Source of the DNA: Bog-159 sp049511415
Lineage (GTDB): Bacteria; Acidobacteriota; Terriglobia; Bryobacterales; Bryobacteraceae
NCBI GenBank assembly: GCA_049511415.1
Contig: JBEKYC010000003.1
Coordinates: 124,001-188,000 of the forward strand
Direction of reading: 5' to 3'
DNA: 64,000 nucleotides
The first letter of the stretch is position 1; each line of letters begins with the position of its first letter. Positions 60,308 through 64,000 of the stretch are shown one piece after another. Under the pieces are notes generated by a model. That model had not been told where the DNA came from, ran no database searches, and saw only the letters and a list, made by a program, of their open reading frames with translations. The translations under genes were made by a program, and so were the position numbers.

Positions 60308-60832
60308 CTAATTCAGAGCTTTGTCGGGCAGCGCCCGGACGATCTCCCGTGCGGTTCTTCCGGACAGGCAGGCCAGCCTCTCGAATGCGCGCGCCGAAAC
60401 ATGACAGGTCCGCGCCGGCCGCCCCACGCCCACGCGCTCGTACAATCGTCCCAAATCGGGACCATAGGACGATTCCAGAAAGTGCCCTCCGTGCTCACGA
60501 ATCGCCGAGCACATGGCCGCGATTAGGCACACCGCTACGCCCCGACCGCGCTGCGACGGGATCACGTAAAGTCCGACCCCTTCGCCGCCATTCAAGGACC
60601 AGAACCAATCGTATGTCATCCGCCAGGCAGCGAACCCGAGGGCCACCGCGTTTTTCTCGGCCAACAGGATATGCGCCATCGGCTGGTCCCCGAAAAACGC
60701 GTCCCTCATCCGGTCGACGGATCGCGCATACCCCTCCGCCGGATGTCCTTTGGCGAATCCGTCGATCAACGCAGCCATGACGGCGACGTCGTCCGGCATG
60801 GCTCGCCGCACAATCAAGGCATCCCGAGGCAT
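60308..60832 (-). CDS. GNAT-family N-acetyltransferase
   Basis: The 174-residue protein has the GNAT fold: VRRAMPDDVAVMAALIDGF (motif C region), LLAEKNAVALGFAAWRM (motif D), VGLYVIPSQRGRGVAVCLIAAM (motif A with RGRGVA acetyl-CoA pyrophosphate loop) and RLYERVGVG (motif B). Substrate unknown. Its stop is 3 bases from the S41 peptidase start, so the two may be co-transcribed. The start at 60832 gives normal length. Confidence 0.87.
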   Translation of the reverse strand: MPRDALIVRRAMPDDVAVMAALIDGFAKGHPAEGYARSVDRMRDAFFGDQPMAHILLAEKNAVALGFAAWRMTYDWFWSLNGGEGVGLYVIPSQRGRGVAVCLIAAMCSAIREHGGHFLESSYGPDLGRLYERVGVGRPARTCHVSARAFERLACLSGRTAREIVRALPDKALN

Positions 60833-60849
60833 CTCTCCATGCTATCGCC

Positions 60850-61160
60850 ACTGCTACCCCCTCATTTGGGTTCGTTCCGTTGCGCCATTTTTCTCCGGCT
60901 GCTTCGGCTCCTTCGGCTTCCATTTCTGCGAGGCAATGGTTGGTGGAGTGATCGAGGGCGGCTTCGTAGCGCTGCAATTTCTGCCGAGTGTCATCGCGGT
61001 GGCAATTGATAGCGATCCGCTCGCGGTAGAAATCTGGGTTTCGACGGCGCTGTCGCGCTCGCGGCGCCACGGGCTGGAGGCGATGCGCACGACGATCCGC
61101 TCTTCGGAAGCATTTGTAGAGATCGGCGACCAGGGGCGATGTACTCGTCGGCCATGTTGG
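60850..61160 (-). other. Degenerate coding remnant or non-coding stretch between the GNAT gene and the ATL gene
   Basis: No intact gene fits the 470 bases from 60833 to 61307. On the minus strand one frame reads DLYKCFRRADRRAHRLQPVA, then FYRERIAINCHRDDTRQKLQRYEAALDHSTNHC and ends WRNGTNPNE, a pattern like a family of small acidobacterial proteins with an RYEaaLDR helix and an NEPN-type tail, but an ATG-initiated frame (MADEYIAP at about 61155) is shifted against it. It looks like a decayed copy. I give it low confidence. Confidence 0.3.
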
Positions 61161-61307
61161 TTTGCTCCGAGCGGGGTGATTTTTTGCTCCCGCCTTAAGT
61201 TTCAGTTTGAACTGAGTGGCGCGCGAAGGACGGGGACTGGAAGCGGGGAAGTGGTTGATAAACTGGGGTGAAATTTTGAGTGCGAAGGGGTTACCAGCCA
61301 CGGCGCG

Positions 61308-61628
61308 CTACGCGCGGGACTGGCGGCGGCGTCCGGGCCGCATGCCAAAATCGCAGGCATGGCGGGCCATGTCAACGCGGTTGCCGCGGAAGGCAACCCC
61401 CTCGGCTTCGAGGCGTAGCCGTTGCTCCAGTCCGGCAGCGCCAGGGAGGCGGATGACGCCGCCAGCACCTAACACGCGGTGCCAGGGAAGACCACCCGTG
61501 GCATTGTGCAAAGCCCAGACAACCTGCCGGGCTGCCCCCGGGTGGCCGGCGGCACGTGCGACGTCGCCATAGGTGGCGACTTTACCCTTTGGAATCCGGC
61601 GAACGGTACTCCGCAAATCGTCCAACAC
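61308..61628 (-). CDS. Alkyltransferase-like (ATL) DNA-repair protein
   Basis: The 106-residue protein has the MGMT/Ogt DNA-binding domain only: VRRIPKGKVATYGDVARAAGHPGAARQVVWALH, followed by GGLPWHRVLGAGGVIRLPG. The active-site Cys of PCHRV is replaced by Trp (PWHRV), which defines alkyltransferase-like proteins that bind O6-alkylguanine and hand it to nucleotide excision repair rather than repairing it. The start is a GTG at 61628; an in-frame stop lies 33 bases upstream, so little can be added. The gene is divergent from the M-box leader. Confidence 0.88.
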   Translation of the reverse strand: MLDDLRSTVRRIPKGKVATYGDVARAAGHPGAARQVVWALHNATGGLPWHRVLGAGGVIRLPGAAGLEQRLRLEAEGVAFRGNRVDMARHACDFGMRPGRRRQSRA

Positions 61629-61704
61629 AATCCGTATGATCGCATGACAAAGCTTTCATAATTTTTTTGTTGACACATTTGCAATATAAGCGGTACCTTG
61701 AGAT

Positions 61705-61862
61705 TGGAAGTTGTATTGCATGGATCCTCGGTAGGCGAGGCGTCCGCGCGGCAAACAAGCCACTGCCCTAAAGCGTCCAAAGATGCTGGCAGTCAGGGTA
61801 GACCAGGAACTCCCGGGTTAAGGGTTTTCCGGAATCCGTCAGCGATCGTTTTGCGATAGTTG
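61705..61862 (+). ncRNA. M-box (ykoK) magnesium riboswitch
   Basis: The conserved M-box blocks occur in the right order: GGTAGGCGAGGCGTCC (61730-61745), CCACTGCCCTAAAGCGTCC and AAAGATGC (61762-61788), then CAGGGTAGACCAGGAACTCC (61797-61816) and GGGTTAAGGG. These match the known leader text GUUAGGUGAGGCUCC, CUGCCCAAAA-UCCAAAGACGCC, GGGUaAACAGGAA. The element senses Mg2+ and shuts off expression when it is high. A TTGACA at 61670-61675 with a weak TACCTT 18 bases later would start transcripts near 61707. A terminator follows directly. The downstream gene is an NRAMP-related transporter. Confidence 0.82.
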
Positions 61863-61898
61863 GCCATTTCTCTGCGCCGGGGGGAATGGCTTTTTTAT
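61863..61898 (+). terminator. Intrinsic terminator, expression platform of the M-box
   Basis: GCCATT (61863-61868) pairs with AATGGC (61885-61890), enclosing a 16-base loop in which GCGCC may pair further with the G run, and is followed by TTTTTTATTT (61891-61900). It stands directly after the M-box, which is the usual place for the Mg2+-controlled terminator. Confidence 0.75.
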
Positions 61899-62221
61899 TT
61901 CCCCTGCCAGTTTCTCTCGCCCCAGAAAGGTATATGGAACCCAAAGACGATCAGCCTCCTAGTACGGGCGGCAAATCGTGGAACAGACGGTCGTGACCCG
62001 GTAGCGGTATCCTCCTCTATCGCCTCACCCCGCTGCTTCCACTGGACTCGGTGGTAAACGCGGGGGCGAAGGCGAGCTTTTTCCTTCTCCCTCAAAACGC
62101 ATTGACGCTGTGACTCGGATTCCGGCGGCTGGCGCTACGGCTTTTTGCTAATGCCCGGCTGTTTCGGTGGATGTAGGGTTACTTTGCGTGCGCTTTTGCG
62201 CGCGCGGAGAGGAGGAGGTCC
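61899..62221 (+). other. Untranslated leader between the attenuator and the transporter gene
   Basis: This 320-base stretch has no gene of note. A 20-codon frame (61934-61996, MEPKDDQPPSTGGKSW and six more residues) has AAGG close before its ATG and might be a leader peptide, but a chance frame is as likely. GCGCGCGGAGAGGAGGAGG just before 62222 is the strong ribosome site of the transporter. Confidence 0.5.
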
Positions 62222-63568
62222 ATGACAAACAAAACACTGACGATGGCTGCGGCGGCCGTTGAAACCGAAGTTGTGCCGGGCCGCGGACGCGTAGTGAAAT
62301 CCAAATGGACGCGCGATCTGCTGACATTTCTGATGGTCTTCGGCCCGGGCCTGATCGTCATGGTTGCCGATAATGACGCGGGCGCGGTTTCCACCTATAG
62401 CCAGGCCGGGGCGCAATACGGCACGCATTTGCTCTGGATCGTTCTGCTCTTATTGCCGGTTTGTTACTTCATACAGGAAATGGTGGTGCGCCTGGGTATC
62501 GCGACGGGCAAGGGCCATGCCGCGATGATCTACCAACGGTTCGGCAAGTGGTGGGGGCTGTTCTCGCTCGTGGACTTGCAATTGGTTAATTTCCTGACCC
62601 TGGTCACCGAATTTGCGGCTATCAACCTGGCATTGACCAAGATGGGTGTGGACCCGCGCTACGGCGTGCCGCTGGCGGCAGCTTGCCTCGTTCTACTGGT
62701 GATGACGGGCAGCTACCGCAGGTGGGAACGCACGGTCGTATTGCTGTGCCTGCTGGATTTCGCGTGGTTCTGGATCGCGTTCCGGTTGGGGCCGCCGGTG
62801 GGGCAAGTCGTCAGGCACGCGCTCGTGCCATCCGTGCCGGCAGGCGGAATCACACCGGAACTCATGTTTCTGGTGATCGCCATCGTAGGCACCACCATCG
62901 CGCCCTGGCAGCTCTTCTTTCAGCAAAGCTGTATCGCCGACAAACGGCTGCGATTTGCGGACCTGAAGTGGGCGCGCCTGGACACTTTCCTGGGCGCCTG
63001 TGTGACGGTTACTGCGGCAGTGTGCATGATGGTCGCCGGTGCGGCTTCACTGACGCACGGGTTCCGCTTCACCGATCCGGCGCAAATGGCCATGGATATC
63101 GGCACGTTCGCGGGACCGATGATGCGGCATCTGATTCTGCTGATGATGATCAACGCGGCGGTGCTGGGCACGACGGCGATCTCGCTGTCGAGCGCCTGGG
63201 CGTACGGCGAGGTGCGGGGCTGGCCGCACAGCCTGCAGTTGCCCTGGCGCGAGGCACGCGGATTCTATTCGCTCTATCTGCTTTGTGTGGCGGCGGCGGC
63301 GGGCATCGTGCTGATTCCGCGCGCGCCGCTGCAACTGATTATTCTCGGCGTGCAGGTGCTGGCGGGCGTGATTCTGCCCTCCGCCATCATCTTTCTGCAG
63401 CTTTTGTTGAACGACAAGGAACTCCTGGGCGAGTTTGCCAACAAGCCCTGGAATAACTGGGTGAACTGGACCATCATCGTGGTGCTGTTCATTTTGTCCC
63501 TGATTCTGGCGGCGCAGGTAACCGCGCCCAATCTCTTCCCGTCCGCAGCAAGCGGCCCAACCACTTAA
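62222..63568 (+). CDS. NRAMP-related divalent metal (probable magnesium) transporter
   Basis: The 448-residue protein has eleven to twelve membrane helices of the NRAMP/LeuT fold. In helix 1 the NRAMP DPGN motif reads VADNDAGAVSTY, the DNDAG form of NRAMP-related magnesium transporters (NRMT). In helix 6 the position of the Met that selects transition metals (MPHN) reads TIAPWQLFFQQS, with Ala in place of Met and Trp-Gln in place of His-Asn. Both changes point to Mg2+ (or Ca2+/Mn2+) instead of Fe/Mn. It is controlled by an M-box riboswitch with terminator and by a GAGGAGG ribosome site. A 73-residue membrane protein follows 14 bases after the stop. Confidence 0.88.
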   Translation: MTNKTLTMAAAAVETEVVPGRGRVVKSKWTRDLLTFLMVFGPGLIVMVADNDAGAVSTYSQAGAQYGTHLLWIVLLLLPVCYFIQEMVVRLGIATGKGHAAMIYQRFGKWWGLFSLVDLQLVNFLTLVTEFAAINLALTKMGVDPRYGVPLAAACLVLLVMTGSYRRWERTVVLLCLLDFAWFWIAFRLGPPVGQVVRHALVPSVPAGGITPELMFLVIAIVGTTIAPWQLFFQQSCIADKRLRFADLKWARLDTFLGACVTVTAAVCMMVAGAASLTHGFRFTDPAQMAMDIGTFAGPMMRHLILLMMINAAVLGTTAISLSSAWAYGEVRGWPHSLQLPWREARGFYSLYLLCVAAAAGIVLIPRAPLQLIILGVQVLAGVILPSAIIFLQLLLNDKELLGEFANKPWNNWVNWTIIVVLFILSLILAAQVTAPNLFPSAASGPTT

Positions 63569-63582
63569 TGGAGGAAACGACA

Positions 63583-63804
63583 ATGGCAACGATGGTAAAT
63601 CCGATCGAAATTGAAGAGACGACGAAGAACCATTTTGTGGTGATTCACCCGCTGGATGACGTGCCGGAGACAAAGGTCGATATGGAAGGGCTCGGACCCA
63701 TGGCGATGACGCGCACGGTGCGGTTGTCGCTGATGAGCCTCCGCGCTTACCTGATTCTGATGGTTCTGCTGGTGGTGTATCACGTCGTGATGCTGGCGCG
63801 GTAA
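63583..63804 (+). CDS. 73-residue single-pass membrane protein downstream of the transporter
   Basis: The protein has an acidic, polar N-terminal half (NPIEIEETTKNHFVVIHPLDDVPETKVDMEGLG) and a C-terminal membrane helix (AYLILMVLLVVYHVVMLA) after a basic RTVRLSLMSLR stretch, so the N-terminus should be cytoplasmic. GGAGGAAA lies 6 to 13 bases before the ATG at 63583; a start at 63568 overlaps the transporter stop region but lacks a site. I know no family. Because it shares the transcript with the transporter it may be a regulator or a subunit. Confidence 0.72.
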   Translation: MATMVNPIEIEETTKNHFVVIHPLDDVPETKVDMEGLGPMAMTRTVRLSLMSLRAYLILMVLLVVYHVVMLAR

Positions 63805-63914
63805 GCGAGGCGTGATTCGAACTACGCCGCGAAGCACGCTCTTAAACTGAAGAAGAAGGGCTTATATAAACCACGGCCGGATTGTGTCCGATTAGGAAAA
63901 AGGAGAAAAGACCG

Positions 63915-64000
63915 ATGCGGATTCAAGCGATGGAAGGACTGCGTATTCTGGGCACCTGGATTTTGCGATTTCTGGAAGTACGCTTGCCGGTGGATGCACT
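63915..64000 (+). CDS. Start of an unidentified gene cut by the window edge
   Basis: The ATG at 63915 follows AAAAAGGAGAAAAG (a strong ribosome site). The 28 visible residues read MRIQAMEGLRILGTWILRF followed by LEVRLPVDAL. The segment is amphipathic, with no conserved motif. 111 bases separate it from the previous gene; the run TTATATAAACC at 63862-63872 could hold a -10 box. It may belong to the Mg2+-regulated unit. The product cannot be named. Confidence 0.55.
   Translation, partial: MRIQAMEGLRILGTWILRFLEVRLPVDA

Noticed and set aside
61934..61996. A 20-codon frame in the leader of the transporter
   Set aside because: The AAGG lies too close to the ATG and there is no conservation evidence; kept only as a remark.
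1..64000. tRNA or rRNA genes, CRISPR arrays, complete insertion sequences, prophage
   Set aside because: I looked for tRNA T-loop and acceptor patterns, regularly spaced short repeats and transposase genes with terminal repeats and found none beyond the IS1 remnant.

Overview
The window looks like a chromosome segment of an Acidobacteriota bacterium of the Solibacter/Bryobacter kind. The evidence is high GC, a PadR regulator next to an FtsX/MacB-type permease of the ADOP class, HAF-type (TIGR03803) and TIGR03118 repeat proteins, Tat-exported sugar-phosphate isomerase-like proteins beside Gfo/Idh/MocA oxidoreductases, and BNR/sortilin-repeat secreted proteins. Assignment is by gene content only; there is no rRNA or tRNA in the window.

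Layout. 1-3000 holds a truncated methyltransferase, an ABM monooxygenase, an exported enolase-superfamily protein and a zinc-ribbon protein. 3215-12156 is a tad (type IVb/Flp pilus) locus: a polytopic membrane protein translationally coupled to a 58-residue Flp pilin, then cpaB, cpaC, cpaE, cpaF, tadB, tadC, a 32-residue membrane peptide and a hairpin. 12156-24600 is mixed housekeeping: isomerase-like protein, oxidoreductase, prmA, a HEPN gene with an overlapping unknown partner, DapA-like aldolase, HNH nuclease, comF, bacterioferritin, ROK kinase, methyltransferase, RDD protein, MDR reductase and class II DAHP synthase. A large BNR-repeat protein follows (24594-27716).

27717-31554 is an accessory, partly decayed island: an IS1-type transposase remnant, an AT-richer pair of overlapping membrane-protein genes, a pair of small basic-protein genes, an intact HicB antitoxin next to a deleted and frameshifted HicA, and a KAP P-loop NTPase broken at its Walker A motif. 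rimO follows. 33064-37851 holds a secreted repeat protein and an ECF sigma / anti-sigma / HEAT / HEAT operon. 37861-43538 has two HAF-repeat genes (the first frameshifted) flanking padR-ADOP, with a set of ACTTG/CAAGT palindromes in front of padR. 43615-51749 is mainly envelope and secreted functions: metallo-beta-lactamase, M23 and YkuD cell-wall enzymes, M28 peptidase, tandem TIGR03118 proteins and a second isomerase-like protein. 51890-52200 holds a decayed GT51 penicillin-binding-protein remnant. 52236-60832 has a 1351-residue secreted glycoside-hydrolase-like protein with seven 89-residue Ig-like repeats, a TPR protein, a large S41 peptidase and a GNAT enzyme.

61308 to the end: an alkyltransferase-like (PWHR) protein, then an M-box magnesium riboswitch followed at once by an intrinsic terminator, an NRAMP-related transporter carrying a DNDAG motif instead of DPGN, a 73-residue membrane protein and a truncated gene. 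This reads as a magnesium-responsive NRAMP-related magnesium transporter unit. The most interesting items are that unit, the tad locus with its coupled membrane protein and Ala(-1) pilin, the HEPN/partner pair, the PadR operator array and the decaying defence/toxin island.
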